Shown here: positions 31,550-41,478 of the stretch, piece after piece
Layout: each line of letters begins with the position of its first letter
How positions within the stretch are numbered: position 1 is the stretch's first letter
Assembly (NCBI GenBank): GCA_023416965.1
Contig: JAEZGJ010000213.1
Span: forward strand, 1 to 44,695
Direction: 5' to 3'
DNA: 44,695 nucleotides
Source: Pseudomonadota bacterium
GTDB lineage: Bacteria > Pseudomonadota > Alphaproteobacteria > Rhizobiales > Phreatobacteraceae
Notes under the pieces: model-generated
Database searches by the model: none
The model's input: only the letters and a program-made list of their open reading frames with translations
Told to the model about the DNA's origin: nothing
Program-made: the position numbers and the translations under genes

Positions 31550-33280
31550 ATGAGCGACAATGAAATGACGGGCGGCGAAGCCCTGGCGCGGATGATCCTC
31601 GCCTTCGACGGCGGCCCGATGTTCGGCATGGGCGGCTTCCAGCTCCTGCCCTTCTATGACGCCGCCCGCCGCCTCGGCCTCAAGCACAACCTCATCAACG
31701 ACGAGCGCGCCGGCGTCTTCGCCGCCGACGCCTATGCCAAGGTCACCGGCCGCGTCGGCCTCGTCGACGCCACCCTCGGACCCGGCGCCACCAACCTCGT
31801 CACCGGCCTCGTCGAGGCACTGAACGCCGGCACGCCGATGGTCGCCATCGTCGGCGACACCCACCGCGACCATTCCTGGAAGAACATGACCCAGGAGAGC
31901 CGCCAGCTCGACATCCTGCGGCCCTGCGCCAAGGAGGTGATCCGGGTGGAGGCCATCCACCGCATCCCCGAGCTGATGCGCCGCGCCTTCGCGGTGGCCA
32001 CCACCGGCCGGCCGGGCCCGGTGATCGTCGACGTGCCGGAGGACATCTGCCACGGCACCCACGGCTTCACCGACGACGATTTCCGCGTCGATCCCGCCCA
32101 TGGCGGCGCGCCGGCCCTGCGCTGCCGTCCGGACGGCGCCGCCCTGGCCAAGGCCGCCGACCTCATTGCCGGCGCGAACCGGCCCATCGTGCTCGCCGGC
32201 GGCGGCGTGCACCTGTCAGGCGCCGCCGAGACGCTGCAGCGCTTCGCCGAGACCTTTTCCATTCCCGTCGCCCACACCATGACCGGCAAGGGGGCGATTG
32301 CCTGCACCAGCCCGCTCTCGGCGGGCCTGTTCGGCCGCTACGACCGCATCGCCAACACGCTGATCGAGGAGAGCGACCTCATCCTCGTCGTCGGCTGCAA
32401 GCTCGGCGAGATCGCCACCAAGCGCTTCACCGTGCCGCCGCGGGGCAAGCGCATCGTCCATCTCGACATCGTCGCCGAAGAGTTCGGCCGCACGGTGCAG
32501 CCGGAGGTGACGCTCTGGGGCGACGCGAAGCTCGGCATCGAGGACCTCGCGGCCGCCCTCGCGCCGAAGGCCGAGGCGATCCGCGCACGGCTCGCTCCTT
32601 ACGCCGCCGACGTGCCGAAGCGCATGGCCGCCTGGCGCGCCGACGTGAACGAGAAGCTCACCTCGGACGAGGTGCCGGTGAGCATGGGTCGCCTGATGAC
32701 CGAGATCAACCAGTTGCTGCCGGCCGACGGCTATCTCGTCGCCGACGGCGGCTTCGCGGCCCATTGGGGCGGCCTCCTCTTCGACACCAAGAAGCCGGGC
32801 CGCTGCTTCGTGCCGGACCGCGGCTTCGCCTCCATCGGCTACGGCCTGCCTGGCGCCATGGGCGTCGCCATGGGCGCGCCGGGCAAGAAGGTGATCGGGC
32901 TCACCGGCGACGGCGGCTTCAACATGATGCTGGGCGAGATCGAGACCGCCCGCCGCATGGGCCTCGACTTCACCATCATCGTCGTCAACAACGCCGCCTC
33001 CGGCTATGTGAAGGCGCTGCAGCACCTGGTCTACGGGCCCGGAGCCTATCACGCCTCCGACCTTGCCGAGACGAACTATGCCGATGCGGCGAAGGCGCTG
33101 GGCTGCCACGGCATCCGCGTCGAGCATCCCTCGACCCTGCGCGCCGCGCTGGAGGAGGCCTTCGCCACGAAGGGTCCCTCGGTGATCGACGTGGTCGTCA
33201 CCCGCGACCCCGCCAAGATGCTGCCCGGCGTCGACAACCGCGCCGCCGCCAAGCTGAAGAAGGGCGACCGACCGGCCTGA
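31550..33280 (+). CDS. Thiamine-diphosphate-dependent enzyme (acetolactate synthase-like family)
   Basis: A 576-residue three-domain ThDP enzyme. The N-terminal PYR domain has the catalytic Glu (E52 in NDERAGVFAADAYAKVTG). The central domain has PIVLAGGGVHLSGAAETLQRF. The C-terminal PP domain has the Mg/ThDP motif GDGG-x(24)-NN (about 452-482). It resembles the broad acetolactate synthase, oxalyl-CoA decarboxylase and IolD-like families, and I cannot pick the reaction. It lacks the FAD-loop pattern I expect of a true AHAS, and there is no small subunit nearby. GGAG precedes ATG 31550; GTG 31547 is adjacent. A decarboxylation or C-C cleavage in the pathway is the inferred role. Confidence 0.88.
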   Translation: MSDNEMTGGEALARMILAFDGGPMFGMGGFQLLPFYDAARRLGLKHNLINDERAGVFAADAYAKVTGRVGLVDATLGPGATNLVTGLVEALNAGTPMVAIVGDTHRDHSWKNMTQESRQLDILRPCAKEVIRVEAIHRIPELMRRAFAVATTGRPGPVIVDVPEDICHGTHGFTDDDFRVDPAHGGAPALRCRPDGAALAKAADLIAGANRPIVLAGGGVHLSGAAETLQRFAETFSIPVAHTMTGKGAIACTSPLSAGLFGRYDRIANTLIEESDLILVVGCKLGEIATKRFTVPPRGKRIVHLDIVAEEFGRTVQPEVTLWGDAKLGIEDLAAALAPKAEAIRARLAPYAADVPKRMAAWRADVNEKLTSDEVPVSMGRLMTEINQLLPADGYLVADGGFAAHWGGLLFDTKKPGRCFVPDRGFASIGYGLPGAMGVAMGAPGKKVIGLTGDGGFNMMLGEIETARRMGLDFTIIVVNNAASGYVKALQHLVYGPGAYHASDLAETNYADAAKALGCHGIRVEHPSTLRAALEEAFATKGPSVIDVVVTRDPAKMLPGVDNRAAAKLKKGDRPA

Positions 33281-33355
33281 GCCGGCGCGCCTCACGGGTT
33301 GCCTTCCTCCGGCGGACATGGCCTTAAAGGTCCTGCGACCGCTGGAGGACCCCCT

Positions 33356-34417
<1,062 letters not shown>

Positions 34418-34609
34418 CGCCACACCGGCATCAGGTGCCGTCGCAAAGAAGGGCCGGTGTCCGGCCTCGCTGCGGGAGGTGGCGGCCAAGCCCGCCCTGG
34501 CGGCGCAACCGGCGGAATAGGACCGACGATCCCGCGCGCGGCCGGTGGAACCTCGCCGCGCGGTCGTCGTTGACCTCACAGACGAACCATATCCGTGAGG
34601 AGAGACGAC

Positions 34610-35017
34610 ATGACCCATATCGACCCCCGCGATCCCCGCGACCCCCGCGGCATCAACGCAGACCCGGTCGCGCCCATGGCGGGCGGGGTCGACCCGCAGC
34701 AGCCGGTCGATCCGCGCACCTCGCCCCGCACAAGCTGGGGCCTCCTCGGCGGCCTCGCCGCGGCCCTGGTCCTGGTCTTCGTCATCATGACGATGTTCGG
34801 CGGCTCGTCCGACCGCACCGCTACCACTCCGACGGTGGAGCGTCCGCCGGTGGCCCAGGGCACCCCGGGCGGCGCGCCGGCGACCGATCCGACGGCGACC
34901 GGCTCGGTGCCGCGCCAGACTGCCCCCGCCCAGCCGAGCCAGGTCCAGCCGGCTCCGGTTCAGCCGGCCCCTGCCCAGCCCGCTCCGGCGGCGCCCGCCA
35001 CGCCGAACCAGAACTAA
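34610..35017 (+). CDS. Single-helix protein with a proline/alanine/glutamine tail
   Basis: 135 residues. A polar N-terminus (MTHIDPRDPRDPRG) is followed by one helix (LLGGLAAALVLVFVIMTMFGG, about 46-66). The extended tail has repeated Q-P-A-P units (SQVQPAPVQPAPAQPAPAAP), presumably periplasmic. GAGGAGAG stands before ATG 34610. The function is unknown. A good terminator follows. Confidence 0.7.
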   Translation: MTHIDPRDPRDPRGINADPVAPMAGGVDPQQPVDPRTSPRTSWGLLGGLAAALVLVFVIMTMFGGSSDRTATTPTVERPPVAQGTPGGAPATDPTATGSVPRQTAPAQPSQVQPAPVQPAPAQPAPAAPATPNQN

Positions 35018-35040
35018 GTCTGCGCGCCTGAGACGAGAGA

Positions 35041-35068
35041 GGCCGCTCCCGAAGGGGGCGGCCTTTTT
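35041..35068. terminator. Rho-independent terminator
   Basis: GGCCGCTCCC pairs with GGGGGCGGCC (one G-T pair) over a GAA loop and is followed by TTTTT. It ends the gene at 34610-35017 and lies ten bases before the stop of the convergent PhyH-type gene. Confidence 0.88.
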
Positions 35069-35077
35069 CGCGCGCGA

Positions 35078-35800
35078 TCAGTCGTTGAAGTTCACCACCG
35101 CCTGCTCGGAGCGCTCGTCGGCGTAATAGGGATAGACCGAGTAGTCGCGGATGAAGTGCAGCGAGATGTAGAAGGAGATGCGGTTGTCGTCGCCGCTGTT
35201 GGAAATGCCGCGGTGGATGGTGCCGCGGCCCATGTAGAGAACCGACATGGGCTTGGCGACGATCTGGTGGACCTGAAAATGGTCGACGCTGCGGGCGAGG
35301 GCCTCCACGTCCACGTCGTCGACGTTCGAGGCCACCTTCTCCAGCGCCTCCTCCGGCGTGGTCTCCGGCAGTGTGATGAACTGGGTGGCGTTGCGGTCGG
35401 TGAACTGGGTCAGCGGAATCCAGATGGCGGCTGCGTCGGTGGTGTAATCGACGTGCCAGACCTGCGGCTTCGACCCCACCGGGTTCACGACGAAGCCGTA
35501 GCCGTCCATGATGGCGCCCTGCTCGGCGAACTGGCCGGCGGCGGTCTCGCACCAGGCGTGCAGTTCCTTCGCCAGGGCCTTGTCGGAGAGCTCCATCACG
35601 TCGCCCTCCTCGTCCTCCTGCCAGACATTCATCCAGCAGATTTCCCGCGCGGCGATCTGCTCGTCCCATTTGGCGCCCATGGTGCGCTTCAGGTCCTCGT
35701 AGGCTCGGGTGAGGAGAGGCCGCGCCTCCTGCGGCACGGTCCCCACGTAGCGAAAGCCCATCAGCTCGGGCTTCAGCTTCACATAGTCACGATCGTCCAT
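35078..35800 (-). CDS. PhyH-type Fe(II)/2-oxoglutarate dioxygenase-like protein
   Basis: A 240-residue protein with a PhyH-like iron site: H116-x-D118 in KPQVWHVDYT and H196 in GRGTIHRG. R207 in DDNRISFYISLHF is a probable 2-oxoglutarate carboxylate ligand. The spacing fits the jelly-roll fold, but overall similarity to named enzymes is low, so the substrate is unknown. GGAG lies before ATG 35800, and the longer frame upstream is not supported. It is a single gene, convergent with the proline-rich protein and divergent from the PNPOx-like gene. Confidence 0.65.
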   Translation of the reverse strand: MDDRDYVKLKPELMGFRYVGTVPQEARPLLTRAYEDLKRTMGAKWDEQIAAREICWMNVWQEDEEGDVMELSDKALAKELHAWCETAAGQFAEQGAIMDGYGFVVNPVGSKPQVWHVDYTTDAAAIWIPLTQFTDRNATQFITLPETTPEEALEKVASNVDDVDVEALARSVDHFQVHQIVAKPMSVLYMGRGTIHRGISNSGDDNRISFYISLHFIRDYSVYPYYADERSEQAVVNFND

Positions 35801-36006
35801 TGTCTGCTCCGGCCGGTCATCGGAAATAGCGCTCGCCCCTCCCACAGGGCAGCACCGCCCGCATGAACCCACGCTGAAGGCCGATTGTTGCAGGGTTTCG
35901 ACAGCGGTGCGAGCAGGCTGTGACGTCGGCGGCATCGCATAGCGGCAGCGCGGGGGAACGGGAGGCCCGACGCGCGCGTTGCCAGACCAACCTACGGAGA
36001 ACCGCC

Positions 36007-36498
36007 ATGCCGACACCGGCCGAACTGACCCAGTCCTTCTGGAGCCACCTTCGATCCGACATGACCGTGATGGCGGGCCTCGCTGCCGAGGACGGCCACA
36101 TGCGCCCGCTCACCGCCCAGCTCGACGGTCCGGGCGACCACGGGCCCGTCTGGTTCTTCACGGCGAAGGACACCGACATGGTCGAGGCCCTGGGCGGCGG
36201 CGCCGAGAAGGGCTCGATCACCCTGACCTCGAAGTCGCACGACCTCTTCGCCTGCGTCCACGGCACCTTCGTCGTCGACAACGACCGGGCCGTCATCGAC
36301 CGGCTGTGGAACCGCTACGTCGCCGCCTGGTACGAGGAGGGCAAGGACGATCCGAAGCTTGCCCTGCTGCGCTTCGACCCGGACAAGGCGGAGATCTGGG
36401 AGAACGCCACCACGCTGTGGGCAGGCATCAAGATCATGCTCGGCGCCGACCCCAAGGAAGACTACGAGGACAAGGTGGCAAAGGTCGCCCTGCGCTAG
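36007..36498 (+). CDS. Pyridoxamine 5'-phosphate oxidase-like general stress protein
   Basis: A 163-residue split-barrel flavin-binding protein of the general stress protein 26 type. Segments are FWSHLRSDMTVMAGLAAEDGHMRPLTAQL, GPVWFFTAKDTDMVEAL, VVDNDRAVIDRLWNRYVAAWYEEGKDDPKLALLRFDPDKAEIWEN. These proteins bind FMN or FAD and respond to stress; the reaction is unknown. ATG 36007 follows GGAGAACC. Confidence 0.88.
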   Translation: MPTPAELTQSFWSHLRSDMTVMAGLAAEDGHMRPLTAQLDGPGDHGPVWFFTAKDTDMVEALGGGAEKGSITLTSKSHDLFACVHGTFVVDNDRAVIDRLWNRYVAAWYEEGKDDPKLALLRFDPDKAEIWENATTLWAGIKIMLGADPKEDYEDKVAKVALR

Positions 36499-36534
36499 CG
36501 CTCCTGGCGGCGCGGAACCGCGGCGCGGCACTCC

Positions 36535-37665
<1,131 letters not shown>

Positions 37666-37830
37666 GGCTGATCCCTCGAGGGTCTTGGGGCGGGCCGCCG
37701 GAGGCGACGATTCGGGCGGATCAGACCATGCAGGGCCTGCCGCCGCAACGGCATGACAGCGCGGCGGGCCGGATGATCCGCTATCCTGCCGCCCGTCGTA
37801 GAGGCGCTGGCGCAGCGGAGATGCGGGACG

Positions 37831-38637
37831 ATGCACGTAGCGGAAGGTCGCCCGGGAACGGCTGAACTCGTCCTGTGGACCGGCGTCCTGGTGATGGTCC
37901 TGCTCCTCGCCCTGACGACGCTGTTCTGGACCGTCGACAAGCGGCTGATCGGCGAAGCCAGAGTGTGGGCGAAGCCGATGAAGTTCGCGCTCTCCCTCGC
38001 CGTGCACATGGCGACGCTGGCGCTGGCGGTGGGGCTTCTCGGCCAGGGTGCCCGGGCAGGCACGCTGCTGGCGCTGGTGGCGGCGGCCTGCGCCTTCGCC
38101 TCGCTGGGCGAGATGGTCTGGATCATCGCCCAGGCGGCACGGCAGCAGGCCTCGCATTTCAACCTGGCGACCCCCTTCACCCGCGCCATGTACACCGCCA
38201 TGGCGGCTGGCGCCGTGGTCATCACTCTCAGCGCCGCGGCGGTGGGCGTCACAGCCTTCCTCGACCGCGAGGCGGCGATGGCGCCGGCCCTGCGGCTGGC
38301 GATCCTGCTGGGGCTCGCCGGGGGTGCGGTGCTGACCCTGTTCACCGCCTTTACGATCGGCGGCCGCCTCAGTCCGCATGTCGGCACGCATCCTGCCGGT
38401 GGGGCGCGCATGGCGGTGACGGGCTGGTCCCTCGTCGTGGGAGACCTCAGGGTCGCCCATTTCCTCGCGACCCACATGATGCAGGCGATCCCCATCGTCG
38501 GACTGATCGCCGCGCGCAGCCTGGCCCCGGCCGCCGCCATGGCCGCCGTCTGGCTCTCCGCGCTCGGCTGGACCGGCCTCGTCCTCGCGGCCTACCAGCA
38601 GGCGCTCGCCGGCCGGCCGCTGCCGTGGCTGTTCTGA
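37831..38637 (+). CDS. Hypothetical polytopic membrane protein
   Basis: A 268-residue protein with about seven helices (ELVLWTGVLVMVLLLALTTLFW; MKFALSLAVHMATLALAVGLL; TLLALVAAACAFASLGEMVWII; and others). Conserved-looking polar motifs WAKPMKFALS, THPAGGARM and VGDLRVAHFLATHMMQ contain several histidines that could bind metal or heme. I do not recognise the family. ATG 37831 follows GGAG at 37817-37820. It is divergent from the formaldehyde dehydrogenase gene. Confidence 0.75.
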   Translation: MHVAEGRPGTAELVLWTGVLVMVLLLALTTLFWTVDKRLIGEARVWAKPMKFALSLAVHMATLALAVGLLGQGARAGTLLALVAAACAFASLGEMVWIIAQAARQQASHFNLATPFTRAMYTAMAAGAVVITLSAAAVGVTAFLDREAAMAPALRLAILLGLAGGAVLTLFTAFTIGGRLSPHVGTHPAGGARMAVTGWSLVVGDLRVAHFLATHMMQAIPIVGLIAARSLAPAAAMAAVWLSALGWTGLVLAAYQQALAGRPLPWLF

Positions 38638-38733
38638 CGGGCCGGGTCTTCCGCCGGCGCTGCGGCCTGTTAGGTTCGGGCCAACGCCTGATGCCGCGCG
38701 CGCGGCCCATGACCAGGCGGCCCGGAGGATTCC

Positions 38734-39768
38734 ATGAAGGCGCTCGTCATCCACGCTCCCCACGATTTGAGGCTGGAGGAGCGCGAGGTCGCGCCGCTCG
38801 GGCCGGGCGAGGTCGCGGTCAGGATCGGGGCTGGCGGCATCTGTGGTTCCGACCTGCACTATTTCCACAATGGCGGCTTCGGCGCGGTGCGGCTGAAGGA
38901 GCCGATGATCCTCGGCCACGAGATCGCCGGCACGGTGGAGCGTGTGGGATCGGAGGTCGCCTCGGTGAAGCCGGGCGACCGGGTGGCGGTGAGCCCGTCG
39001 CGGCCCTGCGGTCATTGCCGCTACTGCCTGGAAGGCATGGCGAACCATTGCCTCAACATGCGCTTCTACGGCTCGGCCATGCCCTTCCCGCACATCCAGG
39101 GGGCATTCCGCGAGGTGCTGGTCTGCGACGCCGTCCAGGCGCACAAGGTGACGGAGGGGGTGAGCCTCGGGGAGGCCGCCTTCTGCGAGCCGCTGGCGGT
39201 GTGCCTGCATGCGGCGCGGCGGGCCGGGCCGCTGCTCGGCAAGCGCGTTCTCGTTACCGGCTGCGGGCCGATCGGGGCGCTCTGCATCCTCGCGGCGCGG
39301 GCGGCGGGCGCCGCCGAGGTGGTCGCGACCGACGTCGCCGAGGCGACGCTCGCCGTGGTGAAGGGGATGGGCGTCGCGACCACGCTGAACACGGCGGCGG
39401 ATCCCGAGGCGCTCAGGCCCTACGAGGCCGACAAGGGATCGTTCGACGTACTGTTCGAGGCCTCGGGTAACATGAAGGCGCTCACCGGGGCGCTCGCCGC
39501 GCTGAAGCCGGGCGCAGTCATCGTGCAGGTCGGCACGGGCGGCGACTTCACCCTGCCGATCTCTGTGCTGGTGGCCAAGGAGCTGGAACTGCGCGGCACG
39601 TTCCGCTTCCACCACGAGTTCGCGACCGCCGTGGCGATGATCGGCGAGCGGCGCATCGACGTGACCCCGCTGCTGACCGCGACCCTGCCGATGGAACGGG
39701 CGGTGGAGGCCTTCCACCTCGCCTCGGACCGGTCGAAGGCGATGAAGGTGCAGATCGCCTTCGGGTGA
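38734..39768 (+). CDS. Zinc-dependent alcohol dehydrogenase, L-idonate 5-dehydrogenase-like
   Basis: A 344-residue medium-chain dehydrogenase. The zinc site includes GICGSDLHYFHNGGFG and ILGHEIAGTVERVG, and the structural-zinc cysteines are CGHCRYCLEGMANHC. The cofactor motif is VTGCGPIGALCILAARAAGA, followed by the acidic TDVAE (NAD-type). FHNGGFGAVRLKEPMILGHEIAG is typical of IdnD proteins. It would oxidise a polyol or sugar acid; no sugar transporter is next to it. A bidirectional terminator follows. Confidence 0.88.
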   Translation: MKALVIHAPHDLRLEEREVAPLGPGEVAVRIGAGGICGSDLHYFHNGGFGAVRLKEPMILGHEIAGTVERVGSEVASVKPGDRVAVSPSRPCGHCRYCLEGMANHCLNMRFYGSAMPFPHIQGAFREVLVCDAVQAHKVTEGVSLGEAAFCEPLAVCLHAARRAGPLLGKRVLVTGCGPIGALCILAARAAGAAEVVATDVAEATLAVVKGMGVATTLNTAADPEALRPYEADKGSFDVLFEASGNMKALTGALAALKPGAVIVQVGTGGDFTLPISVLVAKELELRGTFRFHHEFATAVAMIGERRIDVTPLLTATLPMERAVEAFHLASDRSKAMKVQIAFG

Positions 39769-39866
39769 GGGGCATCACATCGCATGACGATAGACGTTGC
39801 CTTGGTGTCTTGTTCGGGCTGCGGCGGCGGTGCGACGGGTGAGGGGCTTGAGCTCCCCAACAAACA

Positions 39867-39893
39867 AAAGGCCCGGCGCGGGGCCGGGCCTTT
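39867..39893. terminator. Bidirectional Rho-independent terminator
   Basis: An 11-base-pair stem AAAGGCCCGGC / GCCGGGCCTTT around GCGGG. It lies between the convergent IdnD-like gene and the aminotransferase. On the minus strand a T-rich stretch (TTTTGTTTG) follows the stem, so it mainly ends the aminotransferase transcript. Confidence 0.85.
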
Positions 39894-39917
39894 CACAAGG
39901 GGAAGAGGTCACATCCC

Positions 39918-41294
39918 TCAGGACGGATTGACCGTCGCGTCGATGACGTTCGACAGCTTGTCGGCGATCTGGGCGATGTCGTCCTCGGTGACGATGAAGG
40001 GCGGGGTCACCACCAGGCAGTCGCCGGAAGTGCGGACCATCATGCCCTCGTCGTGGAAGGCCTTGTCCATGGCGACGAAGGCGCGCTTGCCCGGCGCGTC
40101 CTTCCAGCCCTCGAAATCGACGGCGGCGGTGAGGCCGACCTGGCGGATGTCGAGCACGCCCGGCTTGCCCTTCAGCTTGGAGAAGATGGCGTCGGCCCAG
40201 ACCGGCTCCAGCGCCTTGGAGCGCTCGAACAGGCCCTCGTCGCGGTAGAGGTCGAGGGTGGCGAGGCCGGCGGCGCAGGCGATCGGATGGGCCGAATAGG
40301 TGTAGCCGTGGAAGAGCTCCACCACATGCTCCGGCCCGGTCATGAAGGCGTCGTAGACGTGCTTGCGGGCGACGACGCCGCCCATTGGCGCGGCGGCGTT
40401 GGTGACGCCCTTCGCAAAGGTCATGAGATCGGGCGTGACGCCGTAGCGCTCCGAGGCGAAGGGCGCGCCGAGGCGGCCGAAGCCGGTGATGACCTCGTCG
40501 AAGATGAGCAGGATGTCGTGCTTGTCGCAGAGCTCGCGCAGGCGCTTCAGGTAGCCCTGCGGCGGCGGCAGCACGCCGGTGGAGCCGGCCATCGGCTCGA
40601 CCATGACGGCGGCGATGGTGGAGGCGTCGTGCAGCGCGACGATGCGCTCCAGCTCGTCGGCGAGATGGGCGCCCCATTCCGGCTCGCCCTTGGAGAAGGC
40701 CTGCTTCTCGCGGTTGTAGGTGTGCGGCAGGTGGTCCGCGCCGGCCAGCATGGAGCCGTAGACGCGGCGGTTGGCGACGATTCCGCCCACCGTGATGCCG
40801 CCGAAGCCGACGCCGTGATAGCCGCGCTCGCGGCCGATGAGGCGGGTCTTGGAGGCCTTGCCGCGGGCGTGCCAGTAGGCGATCGCCATCTTCAGCGCGG
40901 TGTCGGCGGCTTCCGAGCCGGAATTGCAGAAGAAGACGTGGTCGAGGTCGTTCGGGGCCAGCGCCGCGATGCGGCTCGCCAGCTCGAAGGCCTTCGGGTG
41001 GCCGAACTGGAAGGTCGGGGCGAAGTCGAGTTCGGCCGCCTGTTTCTGGATCGCCTCGACGATCGGCTCGCGCGAATGGCCGGCGCTGGAGCACCACAGG
41101 CCCGCCGTGGCGTCGATCACCTGCTTGCCCTCGGGCGTGTAGTAGTAGAGGCCCTTGGCGCGGGCGACCATGCGCGGGCGCGCCTTGAACGAGCGGTTGG
41201 CCGTGAACGGCATCCAGAAGGCCTGGAGGTCGTTCGGAATGGCGGTGGTGCTGGCGTCGTCGCCGACCACACGCAGCGCGCTCGTCTTGGACAT
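39918..41294 (-). CDS. Class III aminotransferase (omega-amino acid:pyruvate type)
   Basis: A 458-residue PLP enzyme. Key segments are DATAGLWCSSAGHSREPIVEA, FFCNSGSEAADTALKMA (cofactor phosphate), LLIFDEVITGFGRLG (Asp contacting the pyridine) and FAKGVTNAAAPMGGVV with the Schiff-base lysine. The N-terminus FWMPFTANRSFKARPRMVARAKGLYYYTPEGKQVIDATAGLWCS is typical of beta-alanine:pyruvate and related transaminases. It would move an amino group between pyruvate and an omega-amino acid or amine. A ribosome site (CCGGAGA) precedes ATG 41294. Confidence 0.93.
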   Translation of the reverse strand: MSKTSALRVVGDDASTTAIPNDLQAFWMPFTANRSFKARPRMVARAKGLYYYTPEGKQVIDATAGLWCSSAGHSREPIVEAIQKQAAELDFAPTFQFGHPKAFELASRIAALAPNDLDHVFFCNSGSEAADTALKMAIAYWHARGKASKTRLIGRERGYHGVGFGGITVGGIVANRRVYGSMLAGADHLPHTYNREKQAFSKGEPEWGAHLADELERIVALHDASTIAAVMVEPMAGSTGVLPPPQGYLKRLRELCDKHDILLIFDEVITGFGRLGAPFASERYGVTPDLMTFAKGVTNAAAPMGGVVARKHVYDAFMTGPEHVVELFHGYTYSAHPIACAAGLATLDLYRDEGLFERSKALEPVWADAIFSKLKGKPGVLDIRQVGLTAAVDFEGWKDAPGKRAFVAMDKAFHDEGMMVRTSGDCLVVTPPFIVTEDDIAQIADKLSNVIDATVNPS

Positions 41295-41451
41295 GGAAAA
41301 ATCTCCGGAAGGGCCGTGGTGAAGAACGACCATACCAAGAGGGGGACAGGGAGCAAGGCGGAGAAAGCGAAGGGGAGGGATGCGGGGGAGGAGCGATGCC
41401 CTGGGCCGCGCAGCAGCTTGCATCGGAAGAACGGGCGGCCTAAGTTCAGTC

Positions 41452-41464
41452 TAGAATAATTCTA
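41452..41464 (+). promoter_or_regulatory. Irr/ICE-like palindrome TAGAAT-A-ATTCTA upstream of mbfA
   Basis: A perfect 6-1-6 palindrome 14 bases before ATG 41479. It matches the look of the iron control element bound by Irr, which represses mbfA under iron limitation in Bradyrhizobium and Agrobacterium. The close position to the start suits a repressor site. Confidence 0.7.
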
Positions 41465-41478
41465 ATCAAGGTGATGCC

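Noticed and set aside
37666..39717. Upstream extension of the formaldehyde dehydrogenase frame to 1,060 codons
   Set aside because: It runs antisense through two plus-strand genes; class III ADHs start at the ATG 37665 position and a ribosome site is present there.
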